From Ophiostoma sp. CBS 140.51 (taxonomy: Eukaryota > Ascomycota > Sordariomycetes > Ophiostomatales > Ophiostomataceae), in the NCBI GenBank assembly GCA_029298735.1, contig JANSLP010000047.1, forward strand, positions 1 through 64,000: a stretch of 64,000 bases of DNA, in the 5' to 3' direction. Position numbers and translations under genes: made by a program. Numbering within the stretch: the first letter of the stretch is position 1; each line of letters opens with the position of its first letter. Shown here piece after piece: positions 49,301 through 61,446 of the stretch. Below the pieces are notes generated by a model. It was given only the letters and a program-made list of their open reading frames with translations. It did no database searches and was not told the DNA's origin.

Positions 49301-50891
49301 GCAATCAAATTAAAAGCAAAAAATAAAGTAGCAGAAATGTCTGAAAATGAATGGCGAGAAAAAAATTGCAGGTGAGAACAAAATTAAATATATTCTCGTA
49401 GGTATTTGAGTTTTATCTCCATGCACACTCCCCTCCAACTTGAAATGAAAAGATAAAGAAGTTTTGATGTCTTTCAAACGACATCCAACGATTAAGAATG
49501 CTTGCTCAGGGCTTGTTCTCGGCTGATATGCAAGCTCCCACCGACTGTTCCTACCTTTCACAATCTAGATGTTTCTCGTCTCTTTGAAATAGCCACTTTG
49601 ATTGTTTCCTCGGCTTCGGACGGCATGGTGCGCATGAGCGCGATTCGGAGGATGCTCATAGCCATGAAGAGTTGTGTGTATGCATAAAACAACGAACAGA
49701 CTCTTCTTTCGGCAACGAGGCACCGTCAAGAACTTGGGGCCTCTTCACAAGTGTGTTCTACCTAATGTTCCGTCCCATCCATCGTCGTTGTTTGGTATCA
49801 AAGAGCTATCTATTTTGGGTATATCGACAAGATAGCATGATGCATTCTGTATTAATCACCAACCGAGGAAAGGAAGGCGTTGTCTGTTGCATGTGGTAAC
49901 TCGGTTTTATTTTGGTTAGTCTCGGCGCCCGGCAGTTCTTACAGATATCGTGGCATCCTAGTTACAACAGCTCCCAAGTATGTTCTTATTCAACCCAGCC
50001 CTTATCGACATGCCTTCTTGCACCTGCATTTGCACCTGTACCTTCTAATACATTCTAGGATTTGTCGGATTTCGCTATGAACGCAACTCCTACAACACCA
50101 CCCCGTCCTGCTTTCGCTTCTTCTCACAGTTGCTGTTTGCAACAGATTCTGCAGGGGGTGCCATATTGTATTTACCCAGCAGTATGGTCGACCAACGTGT
50201 GCCCTTATTGTCGTACGCTTTTTGCAATCATGTCCGAGCGCAATCGAGATTGTCTGCATCCGCGTGTATCTTGCATCCTGCCTTCGTGTTCGTCCTCGAC
50301 TGACACGGCGCGAGAGACGCAATACCTTTCGCAAGGATATCCTGGTTTGCGTTTAAACCCTCCGGTGGCACGCCCTGCTCGAACGGCTATCGGAACTGGA
50401 AAAGTCTTGGCAAGGCGGAGAGGGAAAAGACAGAGCCCTCAAACAAAGCCGTCACAGCGTAGACGCTCCGGCCCCCAACATTGCTGACGACACAGAGCAT
50501 GCTAGGCATACATGACGTGCGCCTTTCTGCAACAGGGATCAAGGGGATGATAGTTGCAGCGGAGACGTAGAAGACGCCTTCCCAGCAGGGCTCAGCGATG
50601 GCAGAAGGACGGGCCGCTCATGAGACAAGATATAAAAAGAGTGACAAAAGTAGAGTGGAGAGTGTACAGCAGATCGGGAAACAACCCAAAACAGTAAAAA
50701 GAAGCGAGGCGTCGGAGCGTGGGTGGGCATGAAGAAGATATGAGGGTGTATTTTCAGTGAGTATTGACAAATACAACAGTTGCACACCATTGATGCACAT
50801 CGCCCTGCAGACACGATGCGCCGAGGCTGTGTGGGGCCGACTAAGGCAGACTCAAGGCCGGTCAGACGTCTCATTTATTTTGCTTCTCTTC
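43331..50891. other. AT-rich gene-free region
   Basis: About 7.5 kb with no gene I can support. Frames are short and interrupted on both strands. The DNA is AT-rich, but TpG and CpA are still common to the eye, so it does not look like heavily RIP-mutated transposon sequence. I saw no terminal repeats or transposase fragments. GC content rises again from about 50050 toward the next gene. Confidence 0.5.
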
Positions 50892-51755
50892 TCAGTCTAG
50901 GATCTGTGGCCGGTCGCTGGTATCGTTCTTGTCCTCCTCTTTGAGACGCTGGACGAGCTTCTCTCTCAGGAAGTCGCTCAGGCCAAGTCTGTCGTTGATG
51001 TTAGTGGCGTGCGTATATGCTGACTATCATTTGGTAAACTGATACTTACATGCCCTCGTTTGTTAGGATACGGTAGCTGCCAGAAACTTGAAAATTGTCT
51101 AGCAATTTGCCTGTGCTGTCGACCTCGATGCTTCCAAAAATGTCTTCGGGCCATGCAATGCGGCCAAAATCGGGCGGGTTGCGGAGCTGGCTATGTTAGG
51201 GAATATGAACTAGAATAGTAGAAATGTACCAGATAACTCACATCACTGAGATGCACCCAGCCGCCGACGCCACCGCCGCCGGAACCGCCTCGTTGAACCG
51301 AGCCGCTGGAGCCGGTATGGCTGGCACCGGCATTGCTGAAGATTGTGCCGCCCGGCGCCGCAAAGGCAACGGCCTGGGCTCTGAGTCCATCGTCCTGGGC
51401 CGCATTTTCGCGCAGCACGTCGTTTAAAATGTCCATGAACCGATCGTTGGCAACGAACGAACGTGGCGTCGGAGGAAGCTCGGTAGTCGTACCGACGGCG
51501 GTGGCGGCGGAAGGTGTGGGGGTGTCGAGGTAGCTGAGGAGGTATGATGGCGGTAAAGTGGCCAGCCGGTAGGCTTTCTGTAAAGGAGTTAGCACAAGCC
51601 TTGCCAATTGTCATCCAGATTTGATGTCGTCGGCTTCAAACCTCGACTCGACTTACAATATGGGGGTTGATCGACAAGGCGCTGCTGAACGAGCGGCGGA
51701 ACATCTGGCCGAAAGCGGCGGGGTGCCGCCGCGATATTATCCTTTGTAAAAGCAT
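50892..51755 (-). CDS. Protein of unknown function, likely mitochondrial
   Basis: Four exons (51755-51657, 51577-51242, 51186-51050, 50988-50892) give 222 residues; all borders are GT-AG and keep frame. The N-terminus (about residues 1-28) has Arg, Ser, Phe and Leu but no acidic residue, as in mitochondrial targeting peptides. Residues 34-60 contain KAYRLATLPPSYLLSYLD. A Gly/Ser-rich loop sits near 115-135. The C-terminal part has RNPPDFGRIAWPEDIFGSIE, then a short stretch that reads like a beta-rich core, and ends with a charged helix (FLREKLVQRLKEEDK). The pattern looks conserved rather than random, but I do not recognise the family. It is divergent from DPB2 and shares its promoter, including the ACGCGT sites. 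The acceptor of exon 3 could also be four bases upstream, but only the chosen one keeps frame. Confidence 0.75.
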
Positions 51756-52247
51756 TGTGTATTAATTGTGTCTAGAAACTTTTGAGAAGCTGTTGTCGAG
51801 CTTCGATTGTCCTCCATAAAAGATGGCATGTCGTCATGAAAATACTGGTTCAGGAAGGACCGGCTTCTGCTGATTGGTGGGGCCGGCGGGCGGTGAGGCC
51901 CCACAATAGCTGTCGTCCTAAAAGGTGCTTGATGGTGGTGGAACAGGGGGGAAAGAGCAACGCGAAATTCTGCCCACCAAAAACGCGTGTTTTGACGCGT
52001 CCCACCAAAAATACACTTTAAGTGGCAGGAGCAAAGGGCAACACGACAACGAGAGGGCAAGGAAGTAGCAAAGGGCCATTTCTCAACATCACCACGCATT
52101 TTGACGCCATTCCACCCACACCGACTTCATTGACGGCTACCTTTTGTAACGACAATCAATCGACACATATTACGCCCATTCGAATTGCCATCCACACGAA
52201 CGCAGATACGAGTACTCTCGTACACGCTCACACCCACACTCACCAGC
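51756..52247. promoter_or_regulatory. Bidirectional promoter between the 222-aa gene and DPB2
   Basis: A 492-base divergent intergenic region. It contains ACGCGT at 51983-51988 and again at 51995-52000, and CGCGAAA at 51961-51967. ACGCGT is the MCB element bound by MBF, and CRCGAAA the SCB element bound by SBF, in budding yeast. Both control genes needed at the G1/S transition, and DNA polymerase subunits are classic targets. Confidence 0.65.
51961..52000. promoter_or_regulatory. MCB/SCB site cluster
   Basis: Three G1/S-type sites in 40 bases: CGCGAAA, then two ACGCGT hexamers whose starts are 12 bases apart. They lie 248-287 bases before the DPB2 ATG and about 206-245 bases before the ATG of the opposite gene. 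The sequence match is exact. Use by the fungal MBF-like factor is inferred. Confidence 0.65.
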
Positions 52248-55222
52248 ATGACGGCCGACGCCGTGTCCTCGGAGGCGACTGCCGCCAAGCTGAGCCCACG
52301 GAAACAACGACAGTCCAAACCCTTGGCTGACAACATCTTCGGTGCCCGGGGCAGCGCTGGCAGCGGCTCTGGACATGTTACGAGTACACCAGCACCAGCG
52401 ATGCTCTCGTCGTCCCAGGCCCCGTTCTCATCGTCCCCCGCCTTTGCCACGCCGCTGCATCCTATGCGGCCCTTTGTGCCTGGCGAGGCACGATCAACAG
52501 CAGCCGCCGTTTTGGCCACAAACGTGCCGGCCGCAGCCCGACCGACCATCCTGCCCATCATTCTGCCGCCCACAACGCTGCGGCCGCTTGCGTTTCGGAC
52601 ATTTACCAAGAAGCACAGTCTCACGCTGACATCGTCGGCGCTGCAAGAGCTCGCCAACTTTATCGGGCGACACTGCGGCTCCGGCTGGCGCGAAGAGGGA
52701 CTGGCGGAGCGAGTTCTCGAAGAAACAGCCAAGAGCTGGAAGAACCGCAACTGCGGGTTCATTGTTGACGGTGCGAGCGCAGAGCTTAAGGAGATTTTGA
52801 AGACACTGGAGGGCAACATGAGCGGCGGACGGATTGTGATGGGAGGCGGTTCTGGAGGAAGTGGAGCCAATGGGAAAGGAGCAAGTGGTTCGGGCGATGC
52901 TGCCAGTAGAAATGGCAGTGCTGTCAACCGCTTGCGGGGTGAGGCCGGCAACAACGGTCTCCTGCGTGGCGGTGTTCCACGGCAGAACAGCCTCCTGCTC
53001 GACTCGACCCGTGAGACCGACATCACCAACACGCGACTCGGGCTTAGGCCGTCCGTGTCGTCATTGGGTGGTGGCAGTGGAGCCGCTGGCAAGCCGTTGT
53101 TGACTAGGGAAGACAGCCAAGCCAGCATGGGTATGAGCGGGCTCGATATGGAGGACGATGAGGAAGACGGCGACGACAACGACCTGCTCGATCCGCGGCG
53201 ATGGCTCAAGGTTGTCGGTGCATACGACCAGCCGCGGATGGTCTACAACGTTGCAAAGAAGCATTTTGAAAGGTGAGCGGTGATTTGTGTTCCCAGCGTA
53301 AACGTGGACAGCTACTAACAACTTGCAGAGAAACATCAAAACCATCCCTCCTCCCGAGCACCAGCCACAAAACTGCCCTCTTCCGCAACCGCTTCAACGT
53401 CATCCACCAGCGCCTTTTACGCAACGAAATGTTCCAGAGCTCGGCCGTTGCTGAGGCCCGCGCTGTGTCTACGCTGCAACGCTCCGGCTCGTCCTTTTCC
53501 GGCGGAACACACCGTATCACGCCCGTGGCTAACCTCCTCGGTCGCCACGGTACTCACCACATGCTCCTCGGCATGCTCGTCGTGCTGCCGACGGGCAGTC
53601 TGTCCATTTGCGATATGACGGCGTCTATAGCACTCGACGTCTCGAGTGCTGTGGCCATTCCTGAGGACTCGGCATGGTTTACGCCCGGCATGATTGTGCT
53701 GGTCGATGGTGTCTACGAAGAAGAGGAGGAGGCCGCTGGCCGTGGTCTGAATGGCGCTACAGGCGTGGGCGGCACTATCGGTGGCCGCTTCCAGGCGTTC
53801 CTGATCGGCCAGCCTCCCAGCGAGACACGGCGAGATGCTCTGGGTATCAGCGGCCCGGATGGCATTGGTGGTGTTGGCGGGGCTGACCACACGATCGGCG
53901 GCGGGTTTGGCTGGATCGACTTTATGGGTGTCGGTAGCCACCGCGCTGTGGGAGCGCGTATGCGCAAGCTGGAGCAACGGTTCTTGTTGCGCCAGATCCA
54001 TCAGCACCGTCAGCAGAAGCTGCGTCTCCGTCGTCAACAGCAGCAGCAACAACAGCAACAACAGCAACAACGGTTACTGACCGACTCACAAGACGGCGAG
54101 ACCGAGGATCCCGAGGCATCACAGACCAACTACGACGAGACACAAGTAGAGGAGGAGGACGACCTTGGTCCGCCTCCGCCGAGTCGTCAGCGTGTCGTCC
54201 TCATCGGCGAACTCAACCTCGACCAGCCGCGCTCACTACAGGCCCTGCGTAAGGTGTTGGGCCTGTACGCCGCCGAACCCGAGGGCGCCACCCCCGTCTC
54301 CTTTGTGCTGACGGGCAACTTTGTCGAGCACGCCGTCATGGCCCGCGGCGGCAGCGGCGGTAGCATCGAGTACAAGGAATACTTTGATGCCCTAGCCTCT
54401 GCCCTGTCGGACTACCCGACGCTGCTCCAGTCATCCACGTTTGTCTTCGTGCCCGGTGACAACGACGGCTGGGTCTCGGCTTTCTCCGGAGGTGCCGCTG
54501 TGCCACTGCCACGAAAGCCTGTGCCAGAGCTGTTTACGTCGCGCGTGCGGCGTGCGTTTGCGACGGCCAATGCCGAGGTGGTCGGCGCCAGCAGCAACCG
54601 TGTCGGCGGCGAGGCCGTTTGGACGACGAATCCAAGCCGCCTGTCACTTTTTGGCCCCAACCACGAGATTGTGCTGTTCCGCGACGACATATCAAGTCGG
54701 CTGCGGCGCACGGCCGTTCGGTTGGCCAAGCCGGGCGCTCCTGGGGCCCCTGCGGCTTCTGAGATCCCCGAGGTTGTGGAGATTGCCGAGTCAGCGCGGC
54801 CTACAGAAACGCCTGTTTCGGCCAGCCAGAACGACGGTATGGACGTCGACGGCGCTGCAGACGCAGACAAGGCCGACAAGACGACATCCTCTTCTGCCCC
54901 TACGTCGTCGACTTCCGCCATCCCCTACGACATCCAGACAGCACGCAAGCTCGTCAAGACCATCCTCGACCAGGGCTACCTCGCACCCTTTAAGCAATCG
55001 CTGCGACCCGTGCACTGGGACTTTGCCAGCGCGCTGCACCTGTACCCGCTGCCCACGGCGCTTGTCATGGTCGACACCACGGCGCCGCCCTTTTGCGTGA
55101 CGTACGAGGGCTGCCACGTCATGAACCCGAGCAGTCTGCTGGTGGCCGGCCGGCGCGGTGCGGCTCGCTGGATTGAGTATGAAGTCGGCCGGATCGGCAA
55201 GCTGCGTGAGTGCACCTTCTAG
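52248..55222 (+). CDS. DPB2: DNA polymerase epsilon subunit B
   Basis: The essential second subunit of the leading-strand polymerase; it links the catalytic subunit to the CMG helicase in the nucleus. Two exons (52248-53272 and 53329-55222) give 972 residues. The N-terminal half has a Ser/Ala-rich start, then an Arg/Leu region with helical character (RTFTKKHSLTLTSSALQELA at about 115-135). After the intron come an OB-fold-like part (LGMLVVLPTGSLSICDMT) and a Gln run at about 579-590. The calcineurin-like phosphoesterase fold follows from about 628 (RVVLIGELNL, LTGNF, FVPGDNDG). The metal-binding His residues of active enzymes appear replaced, as is known for polymerase B subunits. The C-terminus (NPSSLLVAGR, then a short tail) is typical. 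It is larger than the yeast protein (about 690 residues), mostly through Gly-, Gln- and Ser-rich inserts. It shares a promoter with G1/S sites. Confidence 0.9.
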
Positions 55223-57142
55223 GCGGTGATGGAGAATGGAACGGAACCAAAGGACGACAAGGATATACTGCACGAAGTGACGACCAGGACATGTTTGTTT
55301 AGGATTGAGACACACGAGGCTGGATTAATGAGCAAGATTACATCATCAAAATAAACCAACATACACCGACGAGGCTGACTCCAAGAGTGACATCATATTT
55401 GGGGATAGAGAAAATGACTGCCATCGAACAGTTTGTCGCACAAAAATGTTGTTTCGTGTAGCACGGGCCGTTATCGATGTCTTTTAAATATCATTCATCT
55501 TCTCGTTCTGCCTCATGCCGCGAGTCTAAAATCTCACCGATCTGATGTCGTATTATCGGCAGACAGACGTCGTGGCAAGGCGCCCGTATTTAGGTGAGAT
55601 TGTAAAATTCATCTGTCTGATCTCATGTTCCTTTTATCTCGTATTTTTTTGCTTCGTTATCGACTTCAGTCTGGTTGTATTTATTTTGTAGCCCCATTGA
55701 TAATGCCGAGGCTGGTGGGTTTTGTTGTTGTTTGCCACCAAAAAACTTCTCAGCCTTGTGGCCTTTTAATCTTTTTTTTGTTGCTTTTTTTTTTTACTTT
55801 TTTCGCGGTCGACCTTTTATTTTCCTCCTAAAGATAACTTTGATTACAAAATAACCTTAACAAACCGAAGAAGCCGTCGACCAAAGAAAATGCACCGGAA
55901 CGGTATTTGACATGGATCACGATACCCTCCCAAGCCTGCCCGGGCCGTATGACACTTCTTTTTGTGTTTTATTTTCTTTTTATTTTTCTGTCACCTGCCA
56001 TGAGCACTCCATTAGGATGGGTGAACTCTTTATTATTAGACTTCGTAGGTGCCTGGCACCGCCAAGCTCCAGCAAATCTTCCCCCTAAACTGAACCTGAT
56101 GGAGTGAACCCTGGAATGCTTCCCGTCGCTCAAAATGCCCCAAAATGCGCTTAGGCTGGGCGAGCCCTGTCCTGGTTAGGCCAACATCAGCCGAGATAAA
56201 TAAGCCCAGCGCATTGCAGCGCCGCCTGTCATTGGCCCAAAGCTCGCAAGAATGAGCCAAGCCGGCAAACCCAGCCCCTCCTTCCTTCGTATTTTTCAGG
56301 CTTACACAATAACAGGCTCAGCAGTTGCCCCTTTCTGCCACAAGGTAGCCCCGGCCCAACGGCCTGAAGGACCCCAGAAATTCAATGGAAAAGAGAACAG
56401 AAAGAAGCCCTAAAACCCTATCAGAGCCCTGATGCAACCACGCTGCCAGGATCGTCCTCCGCTAAATAAGCCCCCTAATTATGTGTCCACTACGCCGCCA
56501 GCCTGCCTCCTTCCTTCCTTCGTCGCAAAACACGCGCGGCCAAGACGTGTCGTTCATGCCCGCCCACATTCGCAAGACCATTCGCTGCTGCCTTTTCCAG
56601 TTCCGCTTTGCGTCCATAACACGAACCCCCAACCTCGAATATCCACAACCTCCCAAAATATCATCAAACGTTGCCAACATCGCCAAACCTCCCCTCGACT
56701 GTTTCCTTCCCATCTGCCCTCAACCGACGACGGATAATCGACGCCACACATCAATTTCCGGCAGCGCCTCACCCTGTTCCCTCCGACTCCGCGCCTTCCG
56801 GCCACGTTTCGCCGGGGTCTTGGCATCAAACGCCACCGAATTCGCCGACCTTCTTTTCTGGAAAGGAAAAAAAAAAGGTGAAAACAACGACGACGACAGC
56901 CACAGATACAAAACTACTATTGCCTAGTGACTGCCCGTAATGGACCTCAGCTAGACGAAGCTTCGTTTTCCGTTTCGTGTCCTTTTCTCCTACCTGCCCG
57001 CTCTCTTTATTGCCATCGCGATAAAGCCTCGTCTCCTCGTCATTCTCGCCCAACCTTTCTCTCTCTCTTTTTACCATCTCCTTCCTGTCGACAGTCTCTA
57101 CGGTCTTCTTGAGAGCCACTGCTCTCACCCTGCTCCGACATC
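55223..57142. other. Spacer and leader of the OSBP gene
   Basis: No supportable gene. It holds the 3' end of DPB2, T-rich tracts near 55770-55820, and a CT-rich leader (about 56930-57130) directly before the oxysterol-binding protein ATG. Open frames at 56432-56940 overlap in several phases and are compositional. Confidence 0.55.
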
Positions 57143-60100
57143 ATGGCCGGCATTGAGCAGCTCGAGATCCACAGCAAGGTACGGCGCACTTCACGTACAC
57201 GGAGAGAGAACGACCCCTCTTTCGAAGCTGCTAACACATGCTTTTTTCTCGGCAGTCTTATATCGTGCGTTGGGTCAAGGTCGACGAGGGCCATACCATC
57301 TCCTGGAGCGTCCAACCACACAAGAAGTCTATGTGAGTCCATGTCGTGCTTTTACGTCACCGCCCGTCTTCCCCGACATGCCTGCTAACTTGGGTGTCTT
57401 CTGACAGAAACTTCGGCATCGTCAAACATCCCGGCACCGGCGGCACCAACCTCACCACGTTCCAGTCCGACCTCGACGACAGTCTGCCCGATGGCGCCTC
57501 CTCCGACACAAATGCAAAGCCGAGCCTCTTTAACAAAGACAAAAACGCCGGCACTGCCCCCGAACAGCTGCGCAAAAAGGGCTTCAAGCTCGTCAACTGG
57601 CACGGAAAATGCGACGCCGACAAGGTCTCTATGGGCACCTACGACGTCCAGGCTGGCAACGGCGGCATGTTCGGCCTCGTCTTTGACAACACCTTCTCGC
57701 GACAGACGTCTAAAAATGCAACATTTGTGCTCCTGACCTACCCTGTCGGCGCACCGCCCCAGGGTGCACGCAACCTGCCCAACCTCCAGGCCGGCCCTGC
57801 TGCGAGCACCAGCCGGTCAAGTCTCGGCAAGAACAACAGCCCACGCCTCGGCGCCATCCCGACCCCATCCATCGACAGCCTCAGCAGCCATCTCGCGATT
57901 AACGGTGCAGGCGCTGCTGCCGGCGGTGCAGGCGGCGTTACATCAGCAGCATCGACACCAGGAGCAGGCGGTGACGGGCCGACCGGGAGTCGCGGTAGTG
58001 GTGGTGCAGGCGGCGGTGGAAGCGGCAGTGGTAGTGTCCGCCCCGTCCTGCCCACTGCCTCTTCTGGCTCCTCTGCCAACCACCATGTCGGCACCTTGAT
58101 GAAGCGCCGCCGCAAGAAGGGCCAGGGCTACGCGCGTCGCTTCTTCTCACTCGACTACGCCACCTGTACCTTCTCCTACTACCACAACCGCAACTCCTCG
58201 GCTCTGCGTGGAGCTATTCCCTTGAGTCTGGCTGCCATTGCAGCAGACGAGCGTCGACGCGAAATCACCATCGACTCGGGTGCTGAAGTGTGGCATCTCA
58301 AGGCATCCAACGACAAGGAGTTTACCGAGTGGGCGCGCGCACTGGAAAAGGCCAGCCGCATCTCCCGTGGCCAGGGCTTGCCGGGTGGCTCTGTCTCTTC
58401 CCAAAACCTCCTCAGCAGTGCACCGCCTGTCGTCGTTGCACCCAAAATCATGTACCAGGAGGAGACGCGCGAGTGGCAGCAGGTCGAGGCCCTCGTCAGC
58501 CGCGTCGTTGGTACGCGGGATGCCCTCCGGCGTCTTGTCAAGGACATGGCCGCCGCGGGCCATCAGCCACCATCATCGGCACACGGGCACTCATCACAAA
58601 AGCAGCATTTCCTGTCCCCGAATACCCCGCCCGTCTCTGAAGAGCCCGACGACTATCTTTCCTCGCAGCAGGCGACGCCCACCGGCACTGGCGCAGCAGA
58701 GCGTAGGCCGTTCTGGCGGCGGCGGTCTTCGGCCTCGCCGCTTGCCCCGCAAAACTTCCGTTCGTCAGTTGCGTCTTCGCTCGCTGTGCCTGCACCCGGC
58801 ACTGCCTCGAGCATCTCTGCTGCGAACAACAGTGGCACGAAACACGGCCACGGCGCCAAGCACGAGAGCCGCAGCATGGAGGACCACTGCCAAGCACTAC
58901 TGGGCGATCTGGACTCGGTCGTGAGCGAGTTCACCAAGCTGCTCTCCAACAGCAAGCACCGCCGCACCACATCGGCTGTTGCCGCCAACATTGCCGCGCC
59001 CCGTAGCAGCTACGACTCCACCTCGACAACCGATGAGTTCTTTGACGCCGCTGAAGGCTCCACATCTGCCGACCGTTCTCAGCTGCTGCGCATCGACAAC
59101 CACAGCGAGGCTGAGGACACACCCGGCTCCGAAATGGACGAGGAGCACGCGTCTGCCCACGGCGACGGCGACGAGTCATCCGTCTCTTCAGTCGAGGAGG
59201 ACGAGGAGTACACTGGTCTGGGCGAGGGCAACGGCGCGGGTAGTGACGGCAAGAACCTTTTCCCGCCCAAGCCCAAGTCGCTCGCGCCCCTCCCTCTCAC
59301 CGAAGCTGTCCAGCGGCGCAAGACAATTCCGCCGTCGACCGTCCTGCCGCCGAGCTTGATTGCCTTTGTGCGCAAGAATGTCGGCAAAGACCTGTCGACC
59401 ATTTCGATGCCCGCCTCCGCCAACGAGCCGACTTCTTTGCTGCAGCGCATCGCCGAGCAGGTCGAGTACGCTCAGCTGCTCAACGAGGCCGCCTCCAAGT
59501 CGCGCCCCGAAGAGCGTCTGCTGTACGTCGCCGCCTTTGCCGTGTCGCAGTTCTCGGGCGGTCGCGCCAAAGAACGCGCCATTCGCAAGCCTTTCAACCC
59601 GCTGCTCGGCGAGACGTTTGAGCTGCTGCGCACGGATCGTGAACTGCCTGGCGGCGGTATGCGTGTCCTCGTTGAAAAGGTGAGCCACCGTCCTGTGCGT
59701 CTGGCCATCCAGGCCGATGCTCCCTCGTGGTCGTTTGCCCAGGCGGCTGCGCCGTCGCAAAAGTTCTGGGGCAAGAGCGCAGAAATCATTACCGAGGGTC
59801 GCGTCCGTGTCGTCCTGCGCCTGCCCGACGGTGGCGGTGAAGAGCACTACTCGTGGGCCCTGGCCACTGTGTTTCTCAGAAACGTCGTCATGGGCGAAAA
59901 GTACGTCGAGCCCGTCGGCACGATGAATGTTATTAACGACACGACGGGCGCGCGTGCCGCGGTCGAGTTCCGCTCCAAGGGCATGTTTGGCGGCCGCAGC
60001 GAAGATGTCCAGATCGAGACGTACGATCCTGCGGGAGCGCACACGGGTCTGGCACTGACGGGCACATGGACATCAGGTCTCAAGGTCGTGGACCCGCGCA

Positions 60101-60519
60101 ACAAGGCCGGCGGACTCGAGATTTGGCGTGTCGGTGCCCTTGTTGACGACGCCTCCCGCGTTTACGGTCTGACCCAGTTTGCCGCCTCGCTCAATGAGGT
60201 CACAGCCCTCGAAAAGGGCAAGCTGGCACCCACCGACTGCCGCCTGCGGCCCGACCAGCGGCTCGCCGAAGAGGGCAAGCTCGACGACGCCGAGGAGTGG
60301 AAGACGAAGCTCGAAGAGGCCCAGCGGACCCGCCGGCGCCAGCTCGAGGAGCGTGGCGAGCAGCACAAGCCGCGGTGGTTTGTCAAGGTGGCCACGGGCC
60401 CCGACGGCGACGAGGTGTGGCGGCTCAAGGGCGGTAAGGACGGCTACTGGGAGGAGCGGGCCAAGGGTACGTGGTCGGGTGTGGAGGACATCTTCTCTGG
60501 TGAAGTGGATGAGGAGTAG
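57143..60519 (+). CDS. Osh3-like oxysterol-binding protein
   Basis: A lipid-transfer protein predicted to work at ER-plasma membrane contacts and bind phosphatidylinositol 4-phosphate. Three exons (57143-57178, 57256-57332, 57408-60519) give 1074 residues; the first exon is only 12 codons. An N-terminal GOLD-like domain covers about 12-150, interrupted by a loop. Then come a Gly/Ser-rich linker, a PH domain at about 264-358 (LMKRRRKKGQGYARRFF ... EFTEWARALEKA), and an FFAT-like motif, DEFFDAAEG, at about 580 that would bind VAP/Scs2. The OSBP-related ligand domain runs from about 686 to the end. Its signature reads EKVSHRP at about 794 instead of EQVSHHPP, as in Osh3-type proteins, which bind PI4P but not sterol. 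GOLD-PH-FFAT-ORD is the Osh3 layout. An acidic Ser-rich segment follows FFAT. Confidence 0.92.
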
Positions 60520-61446
60520 CGAGTGAGCGGGGGTATAGAGCGAGCGTTTTGAGTTTTTTCTTCATCTTTTTGTCTCTTTTTGTCTCTTACTGTTTATGAC
60601 TTTTGCACACATGTTTTGGGCGTATGGGAAGGGTGCGAGCCACAATACCTAGACGAATGACTGTCGTTTGTCTTGTTTTTTATCTTTGACGCTTTTATTT
60701 GATCACGTTCTGTTCACATCATGACCTGTTCAGCCTCCTTTTTCTTTTGACCATGATATCACTATCTTTTTACTCAATGACTTGATCGAGCACTCGTAGC
60801 ACTGAATGGCGAGCAGTTTGAAGACTGCAAACAATCAATGATTATTGAAAGTCCAATAGGCGACAAATTTATTCTAAGGATGTTAATGAAATCAGACTGG
60901 ACGCATTGTATTGATTGTCGTGCCCATTTTGGTGGTGAGCGTTGGCGGTGTGATGACTAAGCAATTGATTGGCCCGTACATTTCGTGTTTTTGGACCAAT
61001 ATCTTTGAGCTACAATGAAGCAAGCCACCAGCCTCACAACAGACAACAGCACCACAAGCCGCAAACGACGAAACGGAAATCCGTTAGACTCAGCCTCTCT
61101 GTACTTGTGGTTTTTACGTGCAGCTCTACCAGCCATCTCGCGTCTCGCCGCCACTCTTTGGGAGCCACACTGTCTACACTGTGAAGCTTTATCGCGTCGT
61201 TTTCATCGCGACGCGGCGTGGATGAAACCAGGGACAGCGAGCCCACGAGCTTTGGACAGCCCTACCATACGCCTCATCTCGAATAGCGACGCCATTTTAG
61301 ATCTTACTGGCGGTCACTGCTCTAAGGAGCCGGCTTAGGCTGTTCGCCCAACCCACGGCCTCCATCCTTCCTCTTCTCTCACCCTTTTCTTTTGATATTT
61401 GTCACGTCCTCCTCGACTTTTCACATTTTCGCACCCCCACCTCACA
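60520..61446. other. Spacer before the Clr2-like gene
   Basis: It holds the 3' region of the OSBP gene (T-rich), then mixed sequence and a CT-rich leader at about 61360-61440. A 107-codon frame at 61015-61338 starts with ATG and has no recognisable motif. It could be an upstream frame in a long leader but is not called. Confidence 0.5.

Noticed and set aside
43331..49900. RIP-mutated transposon remnant
   Set aside because: AT-rich, but TpG/CpA remain common and no terminal repeats or transposase pieces are visible; a computed RIP index would decide.
50062..50487. 141-codon plus-strand ORF left of the 222-aa gene
   Set aside because: No family, Arg/Ser/Pro-rich from composition, and a 110-codon ORF runs opposite.
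61015..61338. 107-codon ORF upstream of the Clr2-like gene
   Set aside because: No motif and low-quality composition; an upstream frame in a leader is possible but cannot be supported.
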